DNA of 64,000 bases, from NCBI GenBank assembly GCA_910574455.1, contig CAJSYZ010000009.1, positions 1,672,031 through 1,736,030 on the forward strand, given 5' to 3'. Of this stretch, positions 49,201-61,099 are shown in pieces; position 1 is the first letter of the stretch; the number at the start of each line of letters is the position of its first letter. Made by a program: the position numbers and the translations under genes. The notes under the pieces are model-generated. The model was not told where the DNA came from. It saw only the letters and a list, made by a program, of their open reading frames with translations, and did no database searches. This DNA is from Trichaptum fuscoviolaceum. Lineage: Eukaryota; Basidiomycota; Agaricomycetes; Hymenochaetales; Trichaptaceae.

Positions 49201-50876
49201 ATGTATTGGCTGGCAGTCGTCGTTAAGCCAAGTGGTCGAACATCTTCGTCATCCCCATACGAATGGCCCGTAGCTCTTTGAGATGCGCTGATATTCAGAT
49301 GTGACTGTGGTGTCACCGTCTCTTCTGACCTAGCACCTAAATCCGAGTCACTTCTCTCTCTGTGATCTACCCCACGATTATCCCCAACGCTATTCACGGC
49401 TAAGTCGCCAACTAAACCTCCCGTTTTCCGAGACCTTTTCATCGCTTCCAAGACACCTCGATTTTCCACGCGCATGATCAGCCTCACCGTACGCGGGAGG
49501 CGGTGAGCCCGACACTGTCGGACTCATGTTCGTTACTCGGAATATCGTTTGCCTTTGCGACGGAGGTGGCGTACGCGGTGATTCCTGTACACCGTAGGCG
49601 TCTTCGTCATCTACTGATGTGTACGAACTATTTGAACGCGCAATAGATGTATTCGAATTCGTAACGTCGGTTACCGAACGCGCGCCGGTGGCTATGCTTA
49701 TGTTGGTACGCGACAAGAAAGATTGTGGGTTAGAGCGCAAGGAATCTGCGCGCGAGGGTGCTGGTGAAGGTAAAGGTGACGAACGAGATCCGTAAGGGTA
49801 ATTGAAGTTGAGGGGTGCAACAGACACAGGAGAATAGGAGCGATTATCTGTGCTGCGGATAGTGTTGGAAATAGATATTGCATCGTCGTTCGCAGACGGG
49901 CGCCGTAGCGAAGTTGATCGTTTGGGAACATTCGGCAAGACAAGAGAGGCAGGTGAAACTGGTGATAGGGAAGGCGAATCGGCTAGTTTGTTGACATTGA
50001 GTGAAAGAGGCAATTGGGGTACAGGCGGTATTGGAGGTCGGATAGAGTCTGGGGATAGGTCGGGATGGTTGAGCAGATAGGTCGTACGGTTGCGTCTCGT
50101 TTGTGACGCGACAATCTCAGCTTCAGTGAAGCCGTCGGCACGAAGTTGATTTACCCATTCTATAGGTAAACCACCCAACCTGTGCAAAGAATTCAATCAA
50201 TGATGGTATTAGAGATAGTGTTATAGCTGCATTACCCTTCATCTACGTGCATATCATGCTTTGGGTAATATAAGCATGTAAACGAAACAAAGGCGAAGAG
50301 AGTGCGTACCTTGACATTGTATGGCCGTGAAATCGCGTCGTCCCCGTCCGGCGTGTCAACAATAACACCGTCCTCCGAAAACCCAAAGCTTGCGTCTGGA
50401 TCCACCGTTTGCAGTGTTAGCTTTGATGAGTTCGAACGCGAGAATAACTTTGGACGTCGGCCTATGCCCAGTGAAGTCGATATCTTTGAGAAGCCCCTCC
50501 GAAAGCTGCTCGACCCAGAACCACCTGTGCCTGTCCCGTTCTTTGAGGACGTTCCACCAAATTCGGAAGGCTGCATCGTACTCGTAGATGGCACCGGTGA
50601 CACACTTCGAAGACTTAGGTCGTATTGCGAGCGTGAGGCATAGCTCGGGCTTGGCGGGATGCGAAGCGTGTCCGTGTCACAGTCGGCCAATGATAAGTTC
50701 GTTGTCGACGCGGCACGCGATGGTGCAAGAGACAAAGCCGAACGTGAGCCACCAAATTGCGAGTACCATGCATCTTTCGGGGGCGGAGGGGGTGGTTTTG
50801 ACGAACTAGAAAACTTTCCAAAGACATTGAGGGTCGAGAAGCGCGACGACTTGAGATTAACGGCGGGCCCGTCCAT
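46216..50876 (-). CDS. CRIB-containing PAK/STE20-type protein kinase
   Basis: The start is at 50876 on the minus strand. A Ser/Pro-rich N-terminal region is followed by a p21-binding CRIB motif split by two introns (AISRPYNVK, then HDMHVDEG, then LGGLPIEWVNQLRADGF), the binding site for Cdc42/Rac GTPases. A very long Ser/Thr/Pro-rich linker follows. The kinase domain lies at the end: LVAIKNVPL with the ATP-binding Lys, LEKELAIMSRIRHENIL, the catalytic loop AHRDVRSDNLL, and YWQ-APEMRDGVYDARKVDVWSL. The metal-binding motif reads ADFSS rather than DFG. Joining the final intron at about 46340-46395 adds a C-terminal tail ending at 46216. Such kinases control polarity, budding and mating signalling at the plasma membrane. 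There is no PH domain visible, so it is STE20-like rather than CLA4-like. The linker is far longer than the usual ~300 residues of the family. Confidence 0.85.
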
Positions 50877-51886
50877 TTGGACCGATAACCAGCTATCGGT
50901 ATAAAAGAGAGTCTAAGAGGCGGGCCAGAATGAGTGCGTGTTGCCCGATGTTGTCGAGCTCGCCGTCGGTATCGAGCTCGTTGTCGGTGTCAAAAGGGAG
51001 GGGAAATCGAAGTGAAGGGAAGTTAGGAAACCAAACCATCTTACTACGGCACAGATGAGAATCAATTTCTGCATTTGGATAGCCTTGGCTTCAAATTCAC
51101 AAGTCGAAGTTCGGAAAATATCATACTTTCTCCATTCCCTTGTCAGTGCGCCATTATTTCCAAGATAAACACACATCCGTATTCAATCACACATGAGACG
51201 ATATATAATTGATCGTGGTGCTTACTATAGGTAGATTGACAGAACGGTAGGTGATACACTAGCAAACCCCCATATATAGTATAGTATTATTACTTATCGA
51301 CATCTATGGTATTTTTGCACCCAGATCCTCCTTACAGTCCATCTGTGTAAGAATACTCAGCCTTTCATCGAGTTCTGCGGAGCTTTAGAGCTTGTTCTGG
51401 TGTTGAAGTCGATCAGGGTCTCCTTCGCGACACAGTAGTACATGTACTTTTCCGAAATCGCCGCCGCCCGGCCTCTGCCAGTGAATCATATAGCTCCTGC
51501 TCATGCACACCAAAAGATCGTCACAGCAGCTGGTTCTCCACAGGATCTGATAGGAGCGAGAGGATGTTGGACAGAACGTGTAGGCTTTCTGAAGGCACTA
51601 AATCACCGCATGGATGTCCGAGGCACAAGTCAAGATGGCTCGTGCCATGAAATGCATGAAACATCGCGGGAGTCTGAAGAAGGCGTATCCGATCAAACGT
51701 AATTCAATTTCTCTGTAAACACGTCAATTATCAATCGCCACTGTGTTGCGAATCCTCCAGTGAAACCTCTTTGATATTGTCGTTGATTCGACCTTTGGTC
51801 GTCGCTCTTTTTTTAGTTACAACGAACATAGCCTTCGATAACCCGTTCCTGGGAAAGAAATGTCTCCTCGAACTCTCCCTCTAGTG
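50877..51886. other. Intergenic, no gene recognised
   Basis: The 5' flank of the kinase gene. Short frames at 50913-51176 and 51442-51702 show no recognisable family. Confidence 0.5.
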
Positions 51887-52270
51887 TTAAAACTGAAATC
51901 CGCGAAGCAAGGCGCCTGGCTCAGGAATTGGCAGGAGTGACCATGATAAAGTTCGAAGTTCAAGAAACGCATTCGTAAGGAACACTTCAGTCGATATGAG
52001 CGTCCAATCCGGCACATCTGGAGAGTTCATCAAGGATGTTAAGAAAGCAGAGTAACCGAAGTTATCTGAGATTTCATAGAAATGATGTATTTTTGTATCT
52101 CGTGTTTCTTGGCAATCCCCAAGAAATTCGCAAGCGTGCGAACATGTGTTCGGCGTCCTCCACATCCCAAAAAACGACCGTCTCGATATTGATAGGCTCG
52201 CAAGCCAGCCGTTAGTGTAGTGTTGTAGTAACGGCTGGTACGACTCAATCAGAAGTGGCCGAGTCACCAC
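51887..52270 (-). pseudogene. F-box-like protein remnant
   Basis: A minus-strand frame of 127 codons. Its end (FLTNAFLELRTLSWSLLPIPEPG) looks like the C-terminal part of basidiomycete F-box proteins. No F-box is present upstream. It is probably a fragment; the match is weak. Confidence 0.35.
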
Positions 52271-52800
52271 AGTTTGACCGATTTGGAATTGAATATAAAG
52301 GGAAGGACCCTACTGTCTGACCGAAAGAGTGGGAGTGAGACAAAATAAGAGTAAAAGTCCCACGCAATTTGCGCCGGTCATAGGTCCGACGCGCGCGTCT
52401 ACGTGCCTCAACGTAGAGTCAATTTGAGCACGGTAGCTGCAACTCCGAACAGCTTGAGCACATTGTCACATTACAAGACTCCTTCGAGAGCAAGCGCGAT
52501 ACATTACAATCTATGTGAGATATCAGCCAGCTTCTCCCGTACCCAAGCGTCCGCACACACAGGATTTGAATACAGGACTCGGGGACTCGGAAACCATCGG
52601 CAACTTAAGAACCCTGTGAAAATCTGCCTTTACTAAGCTGAATAATCAGGCACATTGTGACTAGTAATGGGTCACAATGACGTTACAGGCCTCCTTCTGA
52701 TTGAGTCATACCAGTCGTTTCTCTTTCACGACACAAACGACTGGTTTACGAGTCTACGATATTGATATCGTGGAACTTCGGCAGCCTGGCAGATCCATCC
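52271..52800. other. Intergenic, no gene recognised
   Basis: Only a short frame of 77 codons without family resemblance. It leads up to the MITE. Confidence 0.5.
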
Positions 52801-52802
52801 TA

Positions 52803-53429
52803 AGGTAGGCGTCATGCTTTTTCAGCCACCACGTGACCTTTACTTCGTCACAAAAAATTCCGCACTCTACTCCTCACTCAGACATGAAGAAAGATGACTT
52901 TAAACACCAACAAAGATTAGGTGTAGGCCATAGCTATCAAATGATGCAAAAAATTTTGGGGGAAAAGCATCCAAGTGAAAGTTATTTTGAGAAAAAAGTT
53001 TTTCTTTCCTAAATGCATTAGAACCTGTTTTCTGTGTGTTTCCCAATTTTTTGAAACTTGAAGACCGGAATTTGGCCCCGTTACTTGTGACGTGACATAA
53101 CTATATATGGTATATGACATAATCGCTCTGTTGCGGCAAAACCCGAAAGTGAATCACCGGCCGGTGATGATCACCGTGAATCCGGCCGAAGTGAACCCGG
53201 GTCAACAGCAGGCAAGTACTTGTTGTCTGGCATCACCTGAATTACTTGTAAAAAATATAATTTACATCGGAATTACTTCTTACATGCTATTTAAGTGATT
53301 CCATGATATACAGGTATTTTTATTATTTTATTTTATTTTTCGGTTCCCAAAATTTCGAAGATTTGGCCCCGTTACTGTCACATGTCACAAATCACGTGAC
53401 AAGTAGATGGAATAGGCTGACGCCTACCT
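52803..53429. mobile_element. MITE (~627 bp), TA target site, Tc1/mariner- or PIF-like
   Basis: AGGTAGGCGTCA at 52803-52814 is repeated inverted at 53418-53429, and TA stands on both sides (52801-52802 and 53430-53431). There is no coding capacity. The inside holds a repeated phrase ATTTGGCCCCGTTACT (about 53072 and 53351) and several TCACGTGAC-like palindromes, as expected for a foldback-prone miniature element. The TA duplication suggests mobilisation by a mariner-type enzyme. Confidence 0.8.
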
Positions 53430-53511
53430 TATCATGAACCTCCTTCAACCAATCCCTTCAGCAATAATCAGTCCCTTTCAGGTGTAGTGTGCGGAGGGGC
53501 GATATGGGACC

Positions 53512-54217
53512 TTATTTCGTATCGTCCGAGTCATCCAAAGCCAAAGGAAAGATTGGGTGCCAGCCCATGGTATCAAGAGAAAGTTTGTTGAAGTTAAGAA
53601 ACTTCTCAAATTGGGTAATGTAATTGGATCCTTCGCTGTGGTCGAAGAACTCGAGAGTCAACTCTTCCACCATAGAGTTATCATTGTGACAAAGCAGAAT
53701 TTTGAACCATTCAGACAAGCCTATCCAATCCAACGAAGAATCATAATGCACGACCTTCAGGTGCATGGCCCGCAATGCAGGCGTGACGAGAGCCCTGGCG
53801 ACTGCAGAGACGGCTGTTGCGACATTGTGCCTAACCGAAGCGACTTAACTTTGCTCAGTACCTGTGGCGAGATACATTCATTTGTGAACCGTCCTCCAAG
53901 AATCAACTGAAGGTCCTCTAACTGAGGTAAACACAGAAGGAAATCGAAGAGACGATGAGGGCTGGGACGTTCCTTATCTCCCCGAAGCAGGCTTTTCAGA
54001 GACGTCAACGAAGGAAGAGCCTAAAATGCCAGAGGGATGAATTTTTTCGACGCGAAGATATCGCAAATTTGGTACCAACCATGATTGTTCTCGTGCAGAA
54101 ACTCGAGAACAAGGTCAAACGCGGGAGTGTGGCATCTTTCAGGCGATCGATCACCCTTGCACCGGTTGATAGTATCATACTTTGTATTGCCTGAGGTTCA
54201 GCAAAAAGTTCAGACAT
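53512..54217 (-). pseudogene. F-box/LRR-like gene remnant
   Basis: Three minus-strand stretches, 54217-54005, 54008-53757 and 53775-53512, form a leucine-rich protein: MTSLKSLLRGDKERPSPHR, then FLLCLPQLEDLQLILGGRF, then LCHNDNSMVEELTLEFFDHS. The first join may be an intron (acceptor TTTTAG). The second seems to need a frameshift near 53770, so the gene is probably broken. The last stretch is clearly related to the frame at the left edge of the window (2-508). Confidence 0.5.
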
Positions 54218-54660
54218 GCATCGATGTCATTGAGATCCAACTGTTAATCTGGACCAAACACAGCAAGGCGGAGTAGCATTTAGTAGGAATGAGAGGGAGA
54301 AAGTCTCGTCGAAAAGAGAGAGGAATTCGTCGGGCCGGGAGCAACTTGAATTTAAGTAAAATAAATGTTCTTTTCGTTGTTCAATTTCCTGCCAGAGGTT
54401 CGTGCGCTTCGTTATTGCCGCTCAGCTCTCACACTTACCGCTCGAAGATATTGGATGGTGCAACAGATCGACAATTTTGTGTGGACCTTTATGTGCGGAT
54501 ATAATCTGAATACTTCCGAGTCGCTATTAGTTGAGGACTAGTGGATTTCAGGGGTATGTTTACGGTCACGGTCATACAATAACTGGAAATAATCTCAGAC
54601 TGAATTCGAAGAAGACAAGAAGTAAGTACATCTGATGCTGAAAGAAACAAGTGTACTGGC
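54218..54660. other. Intergenic, no gene recognised
   Basis: Short unmatched frames only. Confidence 0.45.
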
Positions 54661-55297
54661 CTATGTTTGTTCGCATCTCTTCTTCAGCCCATCCGCAAAT
54701 GCTTCAAAGGCCTGGAAAAGCGACTTCCCAAGGAACCACTTGAGCAGGTATGCAAATACTCCACTGAAAGTCTCTCGGGTTTCGTACAACGTCTTGCCGT
54801 CTTCGCTCTCGCTAAGTGCTTGCCACCTTTGCGCACGCATCGCCCATCGTGGGTAGTCAATGTTCGTCCAAGCCAGAAGGCGCTTCTCCTTGTCAACCAC
54901 ATCGACGATCTCATATGGCTTCTGAGCAACCTTCTTGTCGCTCATTGAGGGCGGAATGTGGCACTTCATCAGCAAGAACTTTCCCGCGATGAGTGTTTGA
55001 TCTGCATCCTCCTTCTTGGACGCATCCACTATGGTCATTGCACGCCTGAGACAGGGCGTCTGTCAGTGGCTGATTCCGCCAGCTCAGCAGATTGAAGATA
55101 CACACACAAATGGATTCCTGGGCGGTGACATCGGTCAGGTACTGGGATCATTACAATGCACTGGATACGGACCATTCGTGATACTTTGGCAGATCTGTCA
55201 AGACATCCCAAACCCTCTCTATTGGTGCATCAATCGTACGCTGCACAGATGCAGTGAAGACGCCGCTCTCTATCACGGGAGGAAGTTTCGAGGTCAT
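54661..55297 (-). CDS. SRPBCC (START-like) small ligand-binding protein
   Basis: The first exon from the ATG at 55297 gives MTSKLPPVIESGVFTASVQ and then RTIDAPIERVWDVLTDLPKY, the start of the helix-grip (SRPBCC) fold. Two introns follow. In-phase joining gives HEW-NPFV-RAMTIVDASK, a typical family sequence, and then LLAWTNIDYPRWAMRAQRWQ and a C-terminal helix, ending at 54661 after about 173 residues. Proteins of this kind bind lipids or other hydrophobic molecules. The ligand is unknown and there is no signal peptide. Confidence 0.7.
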
Positions 55298-56117
55298 TGC
55301 AGATGCCCACTCGCATATTGAAGGATTGCTACGTTGGGCAGAGTGAGTACTTTCACCACCTAGCCGGCCGGCGTGCATCCACGGTACTATCCAAAAATAA
55401 CTATGTGCCAGTGGGAACAAATGCTGTACATTGTTCCCCGACTGTAATTATACCATTACTGCAGGCACCGGGCAAAGTACTGCAGATTAGTCGCCCTTGC
55501 GAATTGGCTTGAGTAAGTGATAGATAAACTACGGTGTCGAATCCGTTAATTCTGAGAAAAAACTACGACATAGTACATGTACAACTGGAAGTAAGGATGT
55601 CAGTAGCCGGTGCATCCGAGTCAACGATGGAATATTATGATCGTCCTGGATCTTTCTTGTTATTTCTTTGTTACACTTCTAGTCGAGGCAAAGACGAAGG
55701 AGATTCGTGCAGAAGATTTGGATTGTCATCCTCATCATCTCACACGAAGCAGAATCACTGGCCCGGGAATCATCAGTGAGGGGAGGCGGGACGATATAGG
55801 TGCCGCAAAGATGTCGAAGGACGGAACAAACCAGGACTTCAAGTTATAGGAGTACAGAGCGCTATTGGGGACATACAGGGTATCGGCTGCCAAACAAACC
55901 ATCTCTAAGTTGACAATACAAGTACGATGGTACGAGGACAACAATGTGATCAATCATGACTATAAATGTGCTTCAGTAATATTTAAATATTGTAGGCATT
56001 GCTATGTGCGGTAATTGCGAATAGAAAATGAACTATGCGTGTATGCGGTAGATAACTATGCGGATGAGAGAAAATTAGAAAGCAGAGGGAGAAGGAGATG
56101 GATGTGATACTCCTTCT
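55298..56117. other. Intergenic, no gene recognised
   Basis: Frames of 70-80 codons without recognised families. Confidence 0.45.
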
Positions 56118-58369
56118 CTAGTGTCTGAAAAGCCTCGCGACGACCTCGGCAGCGCCTTCAACAACGCCGGATTCAGTAGCCCCGCCTTCTCCAGCTGCAG
56201 CTGAAAGCGCATGCGCGACGCTAGTGCAATCCAGCATCTGCTCAATCGACTCTTGGCCTGGGTAGAACCAGCTGCATAAGGCCTTTGAAAGAAGTTAGAT
56301 GAGCGAAATAGTATTTCTGGACTTGGTCCTTACAATCATTAAGTAGAACATGACCATTATAAATCCCTCCACCCAGTTTGTCTTCGCATCTGCGGTGACG
56401 TAGTTCACCAAGAAGCATGCCCCGAGCACGAGAGCGACTTCATAGAAGTCTACGGGGAAGTCAGTGGATGTCGGGTAATCGTAATTTTTTTATTGCGCAC
56501 CAAAAAGCAGAGTCAGCGGCTTATTCGTCCACCAGCTAAGCAGGACCAGGAACGGCATCCAAAAGAGAGTGAATTGGATGCTGAGATCGATTGCGCGAGC
56601 CTTCGCGAGAGTGGCAGGCGGTTCAGGTTCGAGGAAGAAAGCGGCACGGAGGAAGTACATGATCGCAACAACACCATCTGCGGAGAACGAGACGATTGGA
56701 AGTAAGATGAGTCCGAACCACTCCTCCTTGATGTCCTCCCTGCTCGCGGACGAACTCGATACTCTCAACAAGCTAAGAAGCACAGGGAATAATGATCGGA
56801 AATCAATGCATTCGGTAGATCAGGCTTCGAATCTACGTACCATCTCGGCTGTGACAGCCATGACAGCAATTGTCGCCAACAGGAATGCAATGCAGAACCA
56901 CGAGCTTACTTCCGGATCTCCGTGAGCAAGATGATGTTCTTCCTTATGCAGCTCCGCAGGCGCATTCGGTGCAGTCGTAAAAGAATTTCCTTCTCCTGGT
57001 GGGTTATGCAGAAATATCCGGGATGCAATGTAACTACGATCACATTGAGAATTGCAGCCAGTTGAGGAGTTTTGATATATGGACGGTACACAAGTAACAA
57101 AGAACAGCAATGCCACGGCTCATTTGCAGGAACATGTGGCGCGTTTCATCACTCACGACCTGACTTTCCGCGGTCACGGTGACGGCATCATTCAATGCCC
57201 CGAAGAAAGCTGCAGGAATAAGGAGACTCAAAACACTAAGTGTCGAAAAAAAAATAGGTTAGGTGTCATTTCGAGTGACGTCAGGACAGCCTTACCCTAT
57301 GGTCAGTAAAGTGTGGGTTCAGTTTGCGTAGTATGGGGGTGGAGGTTCTGTTCCCATATACGAGCACCACCGGTAAGAAATGCAGTGCCAGGTATGAGGA
57401 GCAGGTGAAGGAGTACAACGCCTGGATGTTTGGTTAAACGAAGGCTCAAAGCTTTCAACAAAGATTCACTAACCAATGATTGTTGCCTGCAATAAACGGA
57501 GTCTTACTTTACCGCGTCAGATTTGACAGCAAAGGCACAAGGACGATGGTATAGTGCTACGCACTCGCATTTTTTTACTAGGATAATGATGGCTAGAGTA
57601 GCTTCAACAGCACTACAAATAGCCCTCATAGTAGCTTCCGCCTCCTTGGAAGCGAAAGGTGTAGCTTACTTAATTAAGCGAAATGCAGATAAAGATCTCC
57701 GAGCTGCTTTCCTGTATAAAAGGTCATTTTTTCGCCCGCCATTAGTCGAATAATCTTTCGAGTGGGATAATAGACAAGAACCAAACTGCTCGTGATAAAT
57801 TAACGGAGGGATTTGGGGAACTACGATTGACGACAATACGAGCGAACGTAGCATTGTCATTCTTCCACTGTAAAGTGGGATGCCCATGCGAACGGGATAA
57901 AAAGCAACAGCAAAATTTAGTACTGCAATCAATTATATTCAATTCAGATACAGCGATAGTACGAAAAGGAAGCTCACCACTGCTCTTCCCAACGTTCTTT
58001 GCACTCTTCCACAACCCCGATTGGCCTTCGACCTATGCCTAGAAAGCGATCCCAAAGCTTTTGTCGATTGTTGGGCTCGCTACTGGTCCAAACTCGCTTT
58101 CGAATTTTGCCTCCAGATTGTGCATTCCCTGAGCAATTCCGTGCTCGACGCGTGAAGCAAGTGCAGTGGGGTCCAGCAATCCATGTCCATGTCCCTCATA
58201 ACTATGCCCATGCCCATTCCCTCCATTCACCCACTCCTTTTGTGAAGCGCGTGAATTTGTGCGATGGAGAAGACTTGAGAAAGGTTCAACTTCATGTCTG
58301 GCGATTGTCCTTCCGTTAGATGATGGTGGGGTTTCCTCCCTTGGCGAGGAGGGAGAAGTCTGCGACATG
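56118..58369 (-). CDS. Vacuolar Ca2+/H+ exchanger, CAX family
   Basis: A many-exon gene from the ATG at 58369 (MSQTSPSSPREETPPSSNG; His/Gly-rich N-terminus GNGHGHSYEGHGHG) to the stop at 56118. The second half is diagnostic: SREDIKEEWFGLILLPIVSF, SADGVVAIMYFLR, LAKARAIDLSIQFTLFWMPF and VLLSWWTNKPLTLLF, followed in the last exons by a segment like GACFLVNYVTADAKTNWVEG. These are transmembrane helices of the C-terminal exchanger repeat, with the acidic residue near the conserved SADG motif. The family moves Ca2+ into the vacuole in exchange for protons. Introns interrupt the N-terminal half (56940-58030), where not every exon end was resolved. The protein ends with an acidic/Gly region and LFRH. 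Confidence 0.82.
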
Positions 58370-58979
58370 GTGCGTGAAAGACCTCGTCGAATAGGCCTGG
58401 GGAGGTGAAATAGATACAGCACAGCTGTTCAACGCCGTAAGTGTGGCGACCTTCATCATTATACATGCACCAACACGTGTGCCAAGAAACTAAGACAGGG
58501 CCCTGATGCATTAATTTACTTCGGAGCCCACTTTAGTGCACCTAAGCCTCGCTTGTTCGCTATTACCGACCATCATGCATGTCCGAGTCAAAGAACAGCC
58601 GGTCAAGAGGAGATGAAGACAACTACGGAAAAGTGTACTTTGTTCCAAGTGCGATCACTGGCGATACATACTTGGGACAAGAATGTCTCAGCTTCATTGC
58701 AAAGCCCGGGACATGCTACTAGTAAGTACGATAGAACACTCGAGGAGGATGAACGCAAAAGGCTCATCACAAGGAAGAAAGAGGTGGAAGACTATGAAAT
58801 GGCTGGCAATGCTTCAAGACGAAAGAAAGAATAGTATTTTTGAGATGACCGTGGGACTTTTCAAGTTATTGCCAAGTGGTCGCCTTCGATACCAGGATTA
58901 ACAGCCATCTCTTCCTCTCACCATTTACCAGGCGCCTCCTTACTCATTGACTTGGGCTTGAAACCAACACTCTACACTA
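58370..58979. promoter_or_regulatory. Divergent intergenic region, CAX / DUF1365 gene
   Basis: About 610 bp between two start codons. Small frames at 58553-58901 are not convincing genes. It presumably holds both promoters. Confidence 0.4.
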
Positions 58980-60761
58980 ATGCATGAAGATATTCCAAAT
59001 GGATACATACTAACGAACAAAGTGGTGCACTCTCGTTTCCTTCCATCAGCAGCCAGCCACGCGTTCACATATCCAACCATCGCTTTTCTCGTCTCTCTGA
59101 ATGCTCTGGAAAGCAACAAACTTGACTTGTCTCGAGGCTGGTTATTCGGATATGGCGGTCTTTGGGGGCGGCTGACTGGAATTCGGCCGTCCGCGTATTT
59201 GCATGATCATGACTTCACTCTTGCTGGTCAGGAGCTGCAACGAAACATAGGAGATATGAAAATGTTAGGCAGAGGTCCAAGCATCGCTCAGAAGCTCCGT
59301 GCCGTCCTACTTCGCTATGGACACAATCCACTAGAACTAGATGATGCATGGATGTTGACCATGCCCAGCTACTTGGGCTTTGAGGGAATAAATCCGCTTA
59401 CCGTATACTATTGCTACAGGAGGGACGATCCCAACCTCTGGATCGTTGTTTTAGAGGTACACAATACCTTCGGAGAGCGACATGTCTACGTTCTCCGCAC
59501 TGGAAGGGAGTCAGAGGAAGAAGACGTGCCGCCAGGGTTTACACATTCATGGCTGTTTCCTCGTCAATTCCATGTCTCCCCGTTCAATGATCGCTCAGGC
59601 TATTATAAATGCTCGATCGTTGAGCCGTGGAAGCATCCAGTCTCTCCTTCATCTATGCTAGAGGATGATAATGATCGGTCCCCCGGTTCAAGCTTCAAAT
59701 ACCCGTCCGTGCAGATCCATCTTTATACCACGCAACCTACTCGTCTCAAACTCACAGCTCTGCTACGTCCCACTTCGGTTATCTCGCTTAACACACGCAA
59801 CCTCCTCTCTACACTCCTCACATTCCCCTTGACGCTCTTCTTGTCCTTCCCGCGAATCGCGTACGAGGCATATCGGCTACATTACGATAAACAACTAGAT
59901 GTGTACGCGCGCCCTGAGCCACGAGCAGTAGAAGAGTCGGTTGAAAAGGCATTCTCCTCTGACAAGAATCTCGAGCCTAGAAATCCTGTGCAGGATGGAG
60001 TGGGACACAACCTGGGTAGAGGTGGAGGTGTTGGCTGGCAGCCCGAGGGGATACTTGAACGATACTGCCGTCTCGTTACTGAGGACGTACTCGACCACCA
60101 AGCTCAAGCTCGTTGGATACATGTTACTCTAGTCTCGTCGAACCCGGCGTTAGGGCAGAGACATTTCCTACCTCACAACGTGAATGCGGATGAGAAACCA
60201 ATAAAATACCTAACGCTCACCTATCACACGTCTCGTTTCTTCCTCGTACTTTTATCCTCGCCTTCTCCCCAGCACGCCCTGCTCGTCGCAAGAGCAGAGG
60301 GCTTATGCATAGTATCGGACGAAAACTTGTTTGTCCAAGTATTTACTGGGCATCCGACTGGAAAACCGTCAGGCTTGTCCGGCTGGCTTTGCCATTTGGC
60401 ACAGAGAATCCGCTTGAGGCCTATTCCAGTATCTCTCCACCCGCCTTCATTCCCTTTTATCTCCTCAGGCGCTCATCCACTTGATCTACCTTACCAATCT
60501 GCTTCAACCTCATCGACAATATCAATCCTTCGACCACTGTGCAGCCTTCTCATCATCATAACGACACTCCTACTCACACGTTTAGAGCAAACTATCTTCT
60601 TCGTCTTTCATGCTCGATTCGTTCCGGGAGATGAGCCATGGCTAGCATGGTCACGCGCAGCAAACATATGGTTGAAGGAGAAGGGGGAAATCGACGAAGG
60701 GCAAGATCCTTATACAAATCATGGAGGCGTAGATAGAGTAGGAAGTATTCTTAGATCGTGA
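58980..60761 (+). CDS. DUF1365 family protein
   Basis: A single exon of 593 codons. The N-terminal half fits the family: TNKVVHSRFLPSAASHAFTY, LALE-type spacing (VSLNALESNKLDLSRGW), MLTMPSYLGFEGINPLTVYY, EVHNTFGERHVYVL and QFHVSPFNDRSGYYKCSI. A hydrophobic stretch (LLSTLLTFPLTLFLSFPRIA) and a C-terminal membrane segment (LCSLLIIITTLLLTRLEQ) suggest membrane attachment. The family has no firmly known activity. Bacterial members sit beside genes for fatty-acid modification, so a lipid role is possible. It is longer than bacterial members (about 250 residues) because of the insert and C-terminal extension usual in fungi. Confidence 0.8.
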   Translation: MHEDIPNGYILTNKVVHSRFLPSAASHAFTYPTIAFLVSLNALESNKLDLSRGWLFGYGGLWGRLTGIRPSAYLHDHDFTLAGQELQRNIGDMKMLGRGPSIAQKLRAVLLRYGHNPLELDDAWMLTMPSYLGFEGINPLTVYYCYRRDDPNLWIVVLEVHNTFGERHVYVLRTGRESEEEDVPPGFTHSWLFPRQFHVSPFNDRSGYYKCSIVEPWKHPVSPSSMLEDDNDRSPGSSFKYPSVQIHLYTTQPTRLKLTALLRPTSVISLNTRNLLSTLLTFPLTLFLSFPRIAYEAYRLHYDKQLDVYARPEPRAVEESVEKAFSSDKNLEPRNPVQDGVGHNLGRGGGVGWQPEGILERYCRLVTEDVLDHQAQARWIHVTLVSSNPALGQRHFLPHNVNADEKPIKYLTLTYHTSRFFLVLLSSPSPQHALLVARAEGLCIVSDENLFVQVFTGHPTGKPSGLSGWLCHLAQRIRLRPIPVSLHPPSFPFISSGAHPLDLPYQSASTSSTISILRPLCSLLIIITTLLLTRLEQTIFFVFHARFVPGDEPWLAWSRAANIWLKEKGEIDEGQDPYTNHGGVDRVGSILRS

Positions 60762-61099
60762 AACTCACTGATAAACTATTGGAATTCAGCTTTAGTTATA
60801 TGCGTTTGACCGTGATGCACACATGAACCGAATCTATTGAATCGTTACATTTCAAATCTAAGAACAACAAAACACGGTACAGAACGATACTCTAATTCTA
60901 CACAGACCTTGAAGCATGAATGAATATCTAAGACAGTGCAGAATTAGACAATGGATGGCGTGATAATGACCATGCGATAGTCCGATACAAATGATTCAAT
61001 GATTCCGACATTACATTCCAGTTAACAATCAATCAATGTCCAAAAAACAATGACTATTCCAACCAGGGACAGTTTGGCCCGCATCCAGTACCATTCACT
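60762..61099. other. Convergent intergenic region
   Basis: No gene seen. AT-rich 3' flanks. Confidence 0.6.
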
